This document shows, in pieces, positions 1 through 9,912 of a stretch of 48,832 nucleotides of DNA (within the stretch, counting starts at the first letter, position 1; each line of letters starts with the position of its first letter). The translations under genes were made by a program, and so were the position numbers. The notes below the pieces were generated by a model, which had not been told where the DNA came from, searched no databases, and saw only the letters and a program-made list of their open reading frames with translations. This DNA is from an uncultured Pelagibacteraceae bacterium (lineage in GTDB: Bacteria > Pseudomonadota > Alphaproteobacteria > Pelagibacterales > Pelagibacteraceae), in the NCBI GenBank assembly GCA_902590295.1, contig CACIWH010000003.1, positions 1 to 48,832 of the forward strand, in the 5' to 3' direction.

Positions 1-163
1 TGTAGGAGAAAGTAAACCATATGAATATTTAATAGAAAGTATTGAAAATTTTGTAAATCAAGAGGAATTAATTGAAATTTTAAAGATTAACAAATTTTAT
101 AAACCAAATTATAAAAATCTTTCGGGTGGTATAGTTTCTATTCATTCAGGATGGAAAATATGA
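1..163 (+). CDS. ubiE: UbiE C-terminus (partial): demethylmenaquinone/2-polyprenyl-benzoquinol C-methyltransferase
   Basis: Only the last 53 codons are in the window, read from base 2 to a TGA at 161-163. The C-terminal pattern NLSGGIVSIHSGWKI matches the UbiE ending (LTGGIVALHRGYKF in E. coli). UbiE is the SAM-dependent C-methyltransferase of ubiquinone synthesis. The neighbour supports the call: the ubiB start codon overlaps this stop (ATGA at 160-163), and ubiE-ubiB-coaBC-dut is a common alphaproteobacterial order. The 5' end is cut by the window edge. Confidence 0.88.
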   Translation, partial: VGESKPYEYLIESIENFVNQEELIEILKINKFYKPNYKNLSGGIVSIHSGWKI

Positions 164-1719
164 TCAATAAAATTATCATATTATTTAAAATTGCTAGAAA
201 AATAGGCTCTTCAGACATTTTAGAAATTGTGGATAGATCTCATAAAGTTCCATTTTTTATCAAATTATTTTTTAATTTAGTCTCATTATCTTTCAGTAAA
301 AACCAAAAAAAAACAGGTCGCACGAATGATTTAAGTTCTACAATTCAAGACTTGGGGACTACTTTTATAAAACTTGGACAATTCTTAGCAACAAGACCAG
401 ATATCATCGGGGAAGAACTTACGAAAAATTTAGAAAAATTGCAGGATAAATTGCCACCATTCTCAAAATCATTAGCGGAAAATATAATTAAAGAGGAGCT
501 TGGAGAGTTAACATCAAAAAATATAATTGAGATCTCTGATCCTATTGCAGCAGCATCAATTGCACAAGTTCATAAAGCTAAGATAAATGAGGGTAATACC
601 ATTAAGGATGTAGCTATAAAAGTTTTAAGACCAAATATTAAAGAAATATTTAATTCTGAAATTGATGCAATAATGATGTTGGCTTATTTGGTAGAAACGT
701 TAATTCCAAAAACTAAAAGGTTAAAATTAATTGAAGTTGTCTTTTTATTCAAAGAAATAACTAATCATGAAATGGACCTCAGATTTGAGGCAGCGGCAGC
801 TAACGAATATTTAGAGAATACTAAAAACGATCTGGGTTTTAATGTGCCTAAAATATATTGGAATTTTACAAGTGAAAGTGTGCTGACTTTAGATTGGGTT
901 GATGGAATATCTATAAGAGAAAAAGATAAATTAATTGACAGTGGAAAAAATACTTCAAAAATTGCATCTGACTTAATACAACATTTTTTAAGACAAGCTG
1001 TTAGGGATGGTTTTTTTCATGCTGATATGCATCAAGGAAATATTTTTATTAATTCATCAGGACAAATTGTACCAATAGATTTTGGAATTATGGGTAGAAT
1101 TGATAAACTAAATAGGAGATATCTTGCTGAGATATTATTTGGTTTTGTAAGTCGAGATTATAAGAAAGTAGCTGAGGTTCATTTAGTTGCAGGATTAGTG
1201 CCTAAAAATGTTTCAGTTGATGAGCTTGCTCAAGCGCTAAGATCAATTGGAGAGCCAATATTTGGTCAAAGTGTTAAAGATATATCTGGTGGAAAATTAT
1301 TAAAACAATTGTTTGATATTACTGAAAAATTTAACATGCAAACTCAGCCACAACTTTTGTTACTTCAAAAGACAATGGTAGTTGTAGAAGGAGTCTCAAG
1401 GAAGTTAGATCCAAATACTAATATATGGGAAACCTCAAGACCTGTTCTAGAAAACTGGTTAAAAGAAACAAAAGATCCTATTAAAAATGTTGTAGACTCT
1501 TTAAAAGATTCTGCTGAGATTTTAAAAAAAATTCCGGAATTTCCAAAAGTTATGGAAAACGCAAACCAAGCTTTAGCATTTTTGGCTAGTGGTCAAATTC
1601 CACAAAATACCAATTCTTATTCTTCACTAACTGAGAAGAAAAACGAGATGAAATCTCTGAGAAATCAAAGTATTATTGGTTTATTAATACTTGTTTTTTT
1701 GGGTGTCATAGTATTTTAA
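160..1719 (+). CDS. ubiB: UbiB / ABC1-ADCK family atypical kinase
   Basis: UbiB is a membrane-anchored atypical protein-kinase-like ATPase needed for ubiquinone biosynthesis. Family hallmarks are visible: the KxGQ motif (KLGQFLATRPD, near residue 71), the Ala-rich nucleotide loop AAASIAQVHKA, the invariant lysine in VAIKVLRP, and the catalytic/metal segments HADMHQGNIF and PIDFGIMGRI. A single C-terminal hydrophobic segment (about 500-519) ends the protein; E. coli UbiB has two there. The start was set to the ATG at 160, which overlaps the ubiE stop and has AGGA at 148-151 about 8 bases upstream. An in-frame ATG at 151 would add three residues but leaves the AGGA inside the gene. It is probably co-translated with ubiE. 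Confidence 0.93.
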   Translation: MINKIIILFKIARKIGSSDILEIVDRSHKVPFFIKLFFNLVSLSFSKNQKKTGRTNDLSSTIQDLGTTFIKLGQFLATRPDIIGEELTKNLEKLQDKLPPFSKSLAENIIKEELGELTSKNIIEISDPIAAASIAQVHKAKINEGNTIKDVAIKVLRPNIKEIFNSEIDAIMMLAYLVETLIPKTKRLKLIEVVFLFKEITNHEMDLRFEAAAANEYLENTKNDLGFNVPKIYWNFTSESVLTLDWVDGISIREKDKLIDSGKNTSKIASDLIQHFLRQAVRDGFFHADMHQGNIFINSSGQIVPIDFGIMGRIDKLNRRYLAEILFGFVSRDYKKVAEVHLVAGLVPKNVSVDELAQALRSIGEPIFGQSVKDISGGKLLKQLFDITEKFNMQTQPQLLLLQKTMVVVEGVSRKLDPNTNIWETSRPVLENWLKETKDPIKNVVDSLKDSAEILKKIPEFPKVMENANQALAFLASGQIPQNTNSYSSLTEKKNEMKSLRNQSIIGLLILVFLGVIVF

Positions 1720-1725
1720 TTCAAT

Positions 1726-2934
1726 ATGAATTTTTTAGAAAAAAGAAAAATATTACTTATAATTTCTGGTGGAATAGCTGCATATAAATCATTAGATTTA
1801 ATTAGATCTCTCATAAAAATTCAGTGTGAAGTTAAAACTATATTGACGAAAGGTGGTTCTGAATTTGTTACACCTTTATCTATTGCTTCACTTTCGAAAA
1901 ATAAAGTTTACTCAGATATGTACTGTGCTGAAAATGAGTCTGAGATGGACCATATTTCCCTATCAAGGTGGGCAGACTTAATACTGGTAGCTCCAGCTAC
2001 CTCAAATATTATTACTAAGATGAGTCAAGGTATAAGTGATGATTTAGCAACAACTGTTGTTCAAGCATCTAATAAAAGTATATTTGTTTGTCCCGCTATG
2101 AATGTGAGGATGTGGGAACATGCATCAAATAAACAAAATATAGAAAAAATTAAAAGCTACAATTACAGGATCATAGGACCATTTAATGGAGAAATGGCAT
2201 GTGGAGAATATGGTGACGGACGAATGGCTGATATAGAATACATACTTAGTGAACTTGATAATTTTTTTAAATCCAAAAGTAATAACAAAAAATTTAGGGC
2301 AGTTGTTACGGCAGGTCCTACACAAGAATATATAGACCCCGTCAGATATATTTCTAACAGATCAAGTGGAAAGCAAGGCTACGAGATAGCAAAATCACTA
2401 TTTAATAGTGGATTTGAGACAACTTTAATTTCTGGTCCATCAAAGCTAACACCTGATCCAAATATTAATTTCTTTAAAGTTAATACTGCTGAAGAAATGT
2501 ATAATAAGACAGTAGAAAATTTACCGTGTGATGTTGCAATTTTTTGTGCGGCTGTAGGTGATTTTAAAGTAAAAAATTTAAGTGAAGATAAGATTAAAAA
2601 AAATAAAGATCTAAATTTAGATTTTGAAAAAAACATAGATATTTTAAAATTGATATCCAAAAATAATAATAAGCCAAAATTAGTTATAGGTTTCTCAGCT
2701 GAGACTAGTAATTTACACCTTAACAGTAAACAAAAGCTGCAAAATAAAGGTTGCGATTGGATAATAGCTAATGATGTTAGTAAAAATGATATTGGGTTTG
2801 ACTCTGATTTTAACGAGGTCTCAATATTTTATAAAGACAAAAATGTTGAAGATGAAATTATTTCTAAAACTTATAAATCAGTAGTAGCTGATGAGATTGT
2901 AAAAAGGGTTATCAATCAGCTAAATTTGATTTAA
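1726..2934 (+). CDS. coaBC: Bifunctional phosphopantothenoylcysteine decarboxylase / synthetase CoaBC
   Basis: Catalyses two consecutive steps of coenzyme A synthesis: ligation of cysteine to phosphopantothenate (CoaB) and FMN-dependent decarboxylation (CoaC). The N-terminal CoaC flavoprotein domain (about 1-185) shows SGGIAAYKS, the histidine in MDHISLSRWAD, the PAMN..MW segment and the flap cysteine in GEMACGEYGDGRM. The C-terminal CoaB domain (about 190-400) shows VTAGPTQEYIDPVRYISNRS, the K-rich KIKKNKD loop and GFSAET. Length (402 aa) is normal. It lies 6 bp after ubiB and its stop overlaps the dut start (TAATG at 2932-2936). Confidence 0.95.
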   Translation: MNFLEKRKILLIISGGIAAYKSLDLIRSLIKIQCEVKTILTKGGSEFVTPLSIASLSKNKVYSDMYCAENESEMDHISLSRWADLILVAPATSNIITKMSQGISDDLATTVVQASNKSIFVCPAMNVRMWEHASNKQNIEKIKSYNYRIIGPFNGEMACGEYGDGRMADIEYILSELDNFFKSKSNNKKFRAVVTAGPTQEYIDPVRYISNRSSGKQGYEIAKSLFNSGFETTLISGPSKLTPDPNINFFKVNTAEEMYNKTVENLPCDVAIFCAAVGDFKVKNLSEDKIKKNKDLNLDFEKNIDILKLISKNNNKPKLVIGFSAETSNLHLNSKQKLQNKGCDWIIANDVSKNDIGFDSDFNEVSIFYKDKNVEDEIISKTYKSVVADEIVKRVINQLNLI

Positions 2935-3374
2935 TGGTCAAAATATTAATTAAAAAGACTAGTAAAGAAGTAATTACTCCAAAATATAAAACAGATGGTT
3001 CGTCTGGAGTGGATTTATCTGCATTTTTAGATAAAGAAGTTGTAATTAAACCAAACAGCTCAGAGTTAATTCCAACGGGGTTGCAAGTTGCAATACCTGA
3101 AGAATTAGAAATTCAAATAAGGCCTAGATCAGGTTTGGCTGCAAAAGAAAACATAGGTGTATTAAATTCTCCTGGCACTATAGATAGTGACTATAGAGGT
3201 GAACTAAAAATTATTTTATTCAATCATGGTAACAAGGATTTTATAATTAATAATGGTGATAGGATTGCTCAAATGGTTCTAGTTCCAATTCTTAAAATGG
3301 AATTCGAGGAAGTTGATAGTTTAACTGACACTATTAGAGGTCAAGGTGGTTTCGGATCCACAGGAAAAAAATGA
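2934..3374 (+). CDS. dut: dUTP diphosphatase (dUTPase)
   Basis: Hydrolyses dUTP to dUMP and PPi, keeping uracil out of DNA and feeding dTMP synthesis. All five trimeric dUTPase motifs are recognisable: GSSGVDLSAF (motif 1), RPRSGLA (2), the catalytic-aspartate segment GTIDSDYRGELKI (3), RIAQMVLVP (4) and the C-terminal P-loop-like RGQGGFGSTG (5). Length 146 aa is typical. The start overlaps the coaBC stop by one base, and the end overlaps the next start as ATGA (3371-3374), so it sits inside a translationally coupled operon. Confidence 0.96.
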   Translation: MVKILIKKTSKEVITPKYKTDGSSGVDLSAFLDKEVVIKPNSSELIPTGLQVAIPEELEIQIRPRSGLAAKENIGVLNSPGTIDSDYRGELKIILFNHGNKDFIINNGDRIAQMVLVPILKMEFEEVDSLTDTIRGQGGFGSTGKK

Positions 3375-4096
3375 GCCTTACAAATAATGAGATAGAGAGA
3401 TATTCGAGACAAATTATTCTTAAAGATATAGGTATCAGTGGGCAAAAAAAACTTAAGAAATCAAAAGTTTTAATTATAGGTCTCGGAGGACTAGGTTGTC
3501 CTGCAGCAGAATATTTGAGTAGAGCTGGGGTTGGAACAATAGGCTTAATTGATCATGATAAAATTAATTTATCAAATATTCATAGGCAGTCTATATTTAC
3601 TACTAGTGATATTAAAAAATACAAAGTTGATGTTGTAAAAGAAAGAATAAAAAAAGTTAATTCTCACGTTAAAATAAAAAGTTTTAAGACAAAAATTAAT
3701 GATTTTAATATAAAAAAAATAATACAATCTTTTGATATTATAATAGATGGGACTGATAACTTTAGTAGTAAATTTTTAATAAATAAATTTTCTAAGACTT
3801 TAAAAAAAGTTTTTATTTCAGGTTCAATAGGCAAATTTGATGGACATATTTTTGGGTTCAACTTTTCAAAAAAAACAAAACCTTGCTTAAAGTCTTTTTA
3901 CCAAGGTATACCTGATGAAAATATAGCTACTTGTGAGGAAGATGGAGTAATTGGTACAGCTGCAGGTATAGTTGGCAATATTCAAGCTAATGAAGCTATT
4001 AAATATATCTTAGGTGTAGGAAGGTGTTTAAATGGTAAAGTTTTAATTATTAATTTGTTAAATTTAGAATTCAGAATATGTGATTTAATAAAATAA
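3371..4096 (+). CDS. MoeB/ThiF/HesA-family adenylyltransferase
   Basis: E1-like enzyme that adenylates the C-terminus of a small sulfur-carrier protein (MoaD or ThiS type). The Rossmann ATP site GLGGLGCPAAEYLSRAGVG, the IDHDKINLSNIHRQ segment and IIDGTDNF are clear, and CEEDGVIG corresponds to the catalytic crossover-loop region. Oddity: MoeB normally carries two CxxC pairs that bind zinc. Here only one cysteine of the first pair remains (KPCLKSFY) and the protein ends (FRICDLIK) before the second pair, so the zinc site appears lost. The protein is slightly short at 241 aa. Which carrier it serves cannot be told from the window. It follows dut with a 4-bp overlap. Confidence 0.88.
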   Translation: MSLTNNEIERYSRQIILKDIGISGQKKLKKSKVLIIGLGGLGCPAAEYLSRAGVGTIGLIDHDKINLSNIHRQSIFTTSDIKKYKVDVVKERIKKVNSHVKIKSFKTKINDFNIKKIIQSFDIIIDGTDNFSSKFLINKFSKTLKKVFISGSIGKFDGHIFGFNFSKKTKPCLKSFYQGIPDENIATCEEDGVIGTAAGIVGNIQANEAIKYILGVGRCLNGKVLIINLLNLEFRICDLIK

Positions 4097-4097
4097 A

Positions 4098-4535
4098 ATG
4101 TTTAGGATATTGTTTATATTATTTTTATTCTTTTTTTTTAATGATGTAAAAGCAGATGAAAATTACTTTCTTTCTTTGAAATATAATAAGGTAAATGTAA
4201 GATATGGACCTGGATTAGACTATCCAATTAAATTTGTATATTTAAAAAAAAATTTTCCGGTTGAAATTATAGATGAAAAAGAAAATTTTAGAAAAATTCT
4301 AGATTATAAAAATAACGGTGGGTGGGTTCATAGGTCTCAACTTAAAAAAAATAAATCATTAATTGTGCTTGAAGAAAAAATACTTTTTAATAATTCTACA
4401 AAATATTCAAAACCAATAGCTATTGTCAAAAGTGGTAGATTATTAATTATTAAAAAAAGTGAAAAAAATTGGGTAAAGGTGGCAACGGAAGATTATACAG
4501 GATGGGTTAATAATCAAAACTTGTGGGGTTACTAA
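4098..4535 (+). CDS. Secreted bacterial SH3-domain protein
   Basis: A 145-aa protein starting with a signal peptide (FRILFILFLFFFFNDVKA, cleavage probably after residue 19). Two bacterial SH3-like repeats follow: about 25-80, with the classic VNVRYGPGLDYPI motif and GGWVHRSQL, and about 95-145, with TKYSKPIAIVKSGR and the GWVNNQNLWGY ending. Such periplasmic SH3b proteins often bind peptidoglycan or accompany cell-wall enzymes; the exact role here is unknown. It starts 1 bp after the adenylyltransferase stop and ends tail-to-tail with the next minus-strand gene, the two stops sharing CTAA at 4532-4535. Confidence 0.85.
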   Translation: MFRILFILFLFFFFNDVKADENYFLSLKYNKVNVRYGPGLDYPIKFVYLKKNFPVEIIDEKENFRKILDYKNNGGWVHRSQLKKNKSLIVLEEKILFNNSTKYSKPIAIVKSGRLLIIKKSEKNWVKVATEDYTGWVNNQNLWGY

Positions 4536-4777
4536 GACTTTTTGCTTTTACTTGCCCACCACTTATCTAAAACAAAGTACCAAACCGAATTTGCTATTGG
4601 TTCAACAATTGCATCTGTTAAGGCAATCATAAAAGATACATCTGCTACAAGCATTAATACTGTAATGGCAATTGCAAAGTGACCAATAGTATAAACAATT
4701 GTTCTTAATATTGAGCCTTTGTTATTTTTGTAAACGTCTCTACTTACCTCAAATATGCCTTTGGTAAATTCAGTCAT
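4532..4777 (-). CDS. DUF2061 small membrane protein
   Basis: An 81-aa protein with two hydrophobic segments (about 24-45 and 48-68). The pattern SILRTIVYTIGHFAIAITV ... ALTDAIVEPIANSVWYFVLDKWW is characteristic of the DUF2061 family (two-helix membrane proteins of unknown function). It is the last gene of the katG operon: its ATG overlaps the stop of the hydroxylase-like gene (TAATG at 4775-4779 on the minus strand). Its place behind a peroxidase and an oxygenase suggests a stress role, but that is inference. Confidence 0.8.
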   Translation of the reverse strand: MTEFTKGIFEVSRDVYKNNKGSILRTIVYTIGHFAIAITVLMLVADVSFMIALTDAIVEPIANSVWYFVLDKWWASKSKKS

Positions 4778-5388
4778 TACTTAAATGGACTGTCTAATAC
4801 ACACGCTACTAGATGTATTCTCGCTTGCTCCCCTCCATTAAAAAAATTATGGTATTTAGTATTATTTGTTATCCAAACCTTGCCATCAGCTGGCAAATGT
4901 TTTGCAACGTTTTCGATTACCATCGAACAACCTGGGTTTGTTATTATTGGAACATGTAATCTGCACTCTGGATCTTTGTGCCAACTTAAAGTAGATCTTG
5001 GTTCTTTTAATAATAATCTTACTCTTCCTAATTTAAATTTTTTACTTAAAGTTTCATAAACTTCTTTAAAATATGTTTTTTCAAATTCTGGTAAAAGTTG
5101 AGTATATTTAGACTCATCAATTTCCACATCTCTTGAAACTTCTTTTCCTGTCTCATCTGCTATAGTCCAATATTTACCTCTAATATTATTACCTTTAATA
5201 GAATTTTCATCATTAGGTATCTGGTTAAGAGGGATTGCACCAAAGTGTGTAACTCCTGGGGAATTGAACTTTTTTTCTTCAAGAATTTTATCTAAATCAG
5301 CTCTAAGTTTTTCAATATCAAATTTTAAATTAGGTACTTCGTAGAAGTCTTCAAAGCTTACTTTAGGTGTATTAAGTGCAGTTTCCAT
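4777..5388 (-). CDS. Aspartyl/asparaginyl beta-hydroxylase-like 2-oxoglutarate oxygenase
   Basis: 203 aa. The C-terminal half carries the AspH-type double-stranded beta-helix signature: WHKDPECRLHVPI (candidate Fe(II) ligands His137 and Asp139, then the R-x-H-x-P turn) and, 40 residues later, KYHNFFNGGEQARIHL (distal His180; Arg190 likely binds 2-oxoglutarate). The N-terminal half (1-120) is not recognisable. Substrate unknown; AspH relatives hydroxylate Asp/Asn in proteins or small molecules. It starts 4 bp after the katG stop, so it should be co-transcribed with katG and depends on the same promoter at 7646-7674. Confidence 0.78.
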   Translation of the reverse strand: METALNTPKVSFEDFYEVPNLKFDIEKLRADLDKILEEKKFNSPGVTHFGAIPLNQIPNDENSIKGNNIRGKYWTIADETGKEVSRDVEIDESKYTQLLPEFEKTYFKEVYETLSKKFKLGRVRLLLKEPRSTLSWHKDPECRLHVPIITNPGCSMVIENVAKHLPADGKVWITNNTKYHNFFNGGEQARIHLVACVLDSPFK

Positions 5389-5392
5389 TTTA

Positions 5393-7639
<2,247 letters not shown>

Positions 7640-7645
7640 TTATAT

Positions 7646-7674
7646 TTTATAATAATTCTAAATAAATTTGTCAA
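7646..7674 (-). promoter_or_regulatory. katG promoter (TTGACA - 17 bp - TATAAA)
   Basis: On the minus strand a perfect -35 TTGACA (7669-7674) is followed by exactly 17 bp and a -10 TATAAA (7646-7651). It is the best sigma70-type promoter seen in the window. It lies between the irr stop (7707) and the katG start (7627), so katG can be transcribed independently of irr. Transcription would start near 7639, giving a short leader with a GGAG ribosome site. Confidence 0.8.
7647..7662. promoter_or_regulatory. Fur-superfamily (Irr/PerR-type) operator-like box 1 at katG
   Basis: TTATAATAATTCTAAA covers the -10 element and half the spacer of the katG promoter. As a 7-1-7 site (TTATAAT-A-ATTCTAA) it matches the Bacillus PerR box TTATAATNATTATAA at all but one defined position. 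Its TTCTAAA half is the half-site of the rhizobial Irr iron-control element. Bound protein here would block RNA polymerase. The neighbouring irr gene encodes the obvious candidate regulator; binding itself is inferred. Confidence 0.65.
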
Positions 7675-7677
7675 CAG

Positions 7678-7693
7678 TTTAGAACTATTATAA
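7678..7693. promoter_or_regulatory. Fur-superfamily (Irr/PerR-type) operator-like box 2 at katG
   Basis: TTTAGAACTATTATAA is an inverted near-copy of box 1 (15 of 16 bases identical after reverse complementing). It lies 3 bp upstream of the katG -35 hexamer. Box starts are 31 bp apart, about three helical turns, so two dimers could bind the same face around the -35. Confidence 0.6.
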
Positions 7694-7706
7694 TGTAGAA
7701 ATTGAA

Positions 7707-8126
7707 TTAAGATTTGTCGTCTTCGACTTTAACAAGTACTTCTACTGACTTGATTTTTTTTCCAGGAATTCTTGTATTTATTTTAACTGGCTCAACATCT
7801 GCATCATCTATATCAATTAAATCTTTTTGGGTCTCATCGTAAAAATGATGGTGATGCGACGTATTGGTATCAAAATAACTTTGATCAGAATTAATTGGTA
7901 TCTCTTTCAAGTAACCTTTGTTTTTGAATGCATGAACTGTGTTATAAACAGTTGCAAGTGAAATTTTGTCGTTTGTTGACTTACTTATTCTTTTAACAAG
8001 TTCGTTAATTGTAAAATGAAAAGTCTTTTGTGTATTAAACAGAACTTCGCAAATTTTTATTCTTTGTTTTGTCGGTCTTAAGCCAGAACTTCTTAATTTT
8101 TCAATATATTGGCTATTATTTAACAT
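7707..8126 (-). CDS. irr: Iron response regulator Irr (Fur family)
   Basis: 139-aa Fur-family DNA-binding protein. The N-terminal winged helix (about 10-85) has LRSSGLRPTKQRIKI and the recognition-helix region ISLATVYNTVHAF. The C-terminal part matches alphaproteobacterial Irr: SYFDTNTSHHHHFYDE, where the His cluster is the heme-binding region of Bradyrhizobium Irr, then the LIDIDD stretch and IPGKKI. There is no CxxC zinc motif as in Fur/PerR and no N-terminal Cys-Pro heme motif, as in many Irr proteins outside Bradyrhizobium. It diverges from fabA, an arrangement also seen in rhizobia. No good Shine-Dalgarno precedes the ATG, and a TATAAA 5 bp upstream suggests a very short leader. An operator-like box at 8133 implies autoregulation. 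Confidence 0.85.
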   Translation of the reverse strand: MLNNSQYIEKLRSSGLRPTKQRIKICEVLFNTQKTFHFTINELVKRISKSTNDKISLATVYNTVHAFKNKGYLKEIPINSDQSYFDTNTSHHHHFYDETQKDLIDIDDADVEPVKINTRIPGKKIKSVEVLVKVEDDKS

Positions 8127-8132
8127 AGTAAT

Positions 8133-8148
8133 TTATAACTATTCTAAA
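8133..8148. promoter_or_regulatory. Irr/PerR-type operator-like box 3 between irr and fabA
   Basis: TTATAACTATTCTAAA is 14/16 identical to box 1 at katG and has the same 7-1-7 layout. It lies 6 bp upstream of the irr start codon, over the probable irr -10 (TATAAA, read leftwards), and about 50 bp upstream of fabA. It most simply serves irr autorepression and could also affect the fab operon. Confidence 0.6.
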
Positions 8149-8198
8149 CTAAATCTATATTATATTTTTGCTAAATCAAGTATTAAGGATATCGAAAA

Positions 8199-8699
8199 AT
8201 GAAAAAAAGCTCATACACTTACGACGATCTAATCAGTTGTGCTAATGGTGATCTTTTCGGTCCAGGAAACGCAAAACTGCCTGCACCTCCAATGTTAATG
8301 TTTGATAGAATTACAGAAATTAGTGAAAACAAAGGTGAATTTGGCAAAGGATTTATTGTTGCTGAATTAGATATAAAAGATAGTCTATGGTTTTTTGACT
8401 GTCATTTCAAAAAAGATCCTGTAATGCCAGGATGCCTTGGATTAGATGCTATGTGGCAGCTTGTAGGATTTTATTTGGGATGGTTAGGAAATCCTGGAAG
8501 AGGAAGAGCTCTAGGAGTTAATACGGTAAAGTTTACTGGCGAAGTTCTTAAAAATGTCAAAAAAGCAGTTTATGAGATTAATATGAAAAGAGTTCTTATA
8601 AAAGAAGGCACTACAGTTGGCTTAGCAAATGGAATTTTGCTGGCAGACGGCAAAAAAATTTACTCAACAGAAAATTTAAAAGTAGGTTTATTTAAATAA
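8199..8699 (+). CDS. fabA: 3-hydroxydecanoyl-ACP dehydratase/isomerase FabA
   Basis: Dehydrates 3-hydroxyacyl-ACP and isomerises trans-2- to cis-3-decenoyl-ACP, the branch point to unsaturated fatty acids. 166 aa, the usual length. The active-site His69 ([16 protein letters not shown]) and Asp83 ([15 protein letters not shown]) align with E. coli His70/Asp84. A Shine-Dalgarno-like AAGGA stands about 10 bases before the ATG. First gene of fabA-fabB-fabI; its stop overlaps the fabB ATG (TAATG). Confidence 0.97.
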   Translation: MKKSSYTYDDLISCANGDLFGPGNAKLPAPPMLMFDRITEISENKGEFGKGFIVAELDIKDSLWFFDCHFKKDPVMPGCLGLDAMWQLVGFYLGWLGNPGRGRALGVNTVKFTGEVLKNVKKAVYEINMKRVLIKEGTTVGLANGILLADGKKIYSTENLKVGLFK

Positions 8700-9910
8700 T
8701 GAAAAGAGTTGTTGTAACAGGGATAGGGGTTGTTTCTTGTTTAGGAAACAATCAAGAGGAAGTTTATCAATCACTATTAAATTCAAAATCAGGAATTTCT
8801 TTTTCAGAAGAGTACAAAGAATACAATTTAAAGAGCCACGTGCATGGTAAGCCAAATATTAATCTTGAAGATCATGTGGATAGAAAATTTATAAGATTTA
8901 TGGGACCAGGATCAGCTTATAATTATATCTCTATGGCAGAAGCGGTAAAAGACTCTGGTCTAGAAGAAAAAGATGTAAGTAATACTTCAACTGGTATGAT
9001 TATGGGATCTGGTGGCCCTTCTATTGAAAATGTTATTTTAGCAGCTGACAAAACTAGAGCAAAAAGCCCAAAACGTATGGGGCCTTTTATTGTTCCAAGA
9101 ACAATGTCTAGTACAGCATCAGCAACTTTAGCTGTGCCATTCAAAATTAAAGGAATTAATTACACAATCAGTTCAGCATGTGCAACAAGTGGCCACTGTA
9201 TTGGTAATGCAATGGAAATAATTCAATTAGGAAAACAAAAAATAATTTTTGCTGGTGGAAGTGATGAAGTGCATTTTGCAATGACAGCAATGTTTGATGC
9301 AATGACGGCTCTATCTTCTAAATATAATGATACTCCAGAAAAAGCATCAAGACCTTATGACAAAACTAGAGATGGTTTTGTTATATCTGGTGGAGGTGGA
9401 GTTTTGGTTTTAGAAGAGTATGAACACGCAAAAGCAAGAGGTGCAAAAATTTATGCGGAATTAACTGGTTATGGTGCTACCTCCGATGGTTATGACATGG
9501 TTGCTCCATCAGGTGAAGGAGCAGTTAGATGTATGCAGATGGCATTAAGCACAACAAAAAATAAAATCGATTATATAAATACTCACGGAACGTCTACTCC
9601 AGTTGGAGATATAACGGAATTAAAAGCAGTTGGAGAGGCCTTTAAAGACTACAAACCAAAAATAAGCTCAACAAAATCTTTAGCGGGTCACTCATTAGGC
9701 GCAACTTCAGTTCATGAGGCAGTTTATAGTTTAATAATGATGAAAAATAAGTTTATTGCTGCATCAGCTAATATTCAGGATATAGACGATGAAGCAAAAA
9801 ATTACCCAATAGTAACTAAAGTTGAAAAAGATGTTAAATTAAATGCTGTAATGTCTAACAGTTTCGGTTTTGGTGGAACTAATGCCACTTTAGTATTTGA
9901 AAAGGTTTAA
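8699..9910 (+). CDS. fabB: 3-oxoacyl-ACP synthase I FabB
   Basis: Ketoacyl-ACP synthase that elongates cis-3-decenoyl-ACP; with FabA it commits carbon to unsaturated fatty acids. The thiolase-fold catalytic triad is intact: Cys161 ([10 protein letters not shown]), His296 ([11 protein letters not shown]) and His331 ([12 protein letters not shown]). The glycine-rich C-terminal [13 protein letters not shown] is present. 403 aa, normal. Coupled to fabA by one-base overlap; fabI follows after 2 bp. Confidence 0.97.
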   Translation: MKRVVVTGIGVVSCLGNNQEEVYQSLLNSKSGISFSEEYKEYNLKSHVHGKPNINLEDHVDRKFIRFMGPGSAYNYISMAEAVKDSGLEEKDVSNTSTGMIMGSGGPSIENVILAADKTRAKSPKRMGPFIVPRTMSSTASATLAVPFKIKGINYTISSACATSGHCIGNAMEIIQLGKQKIIFAGGSDEVHFAMTAMFDAMTALSSKYNDTPEKASRPYDKTRDGFVISGGGGVLVLEEYEHAKARGAKIYAELTGYGATSDGYDMVAPSGEGAVRCMQMALSTTKNKIDYINTHGTSTPVGDITELKAVGEAFKDYKPKISSTKSLAGHSLGATSVHEAVYSLIMMKNKFIAASANIQDIDDEAKNYPIVTKVEKDVKLNAVMSNSFGFGGTNATLVFEKV

Positions 9911-9912
9911 TA

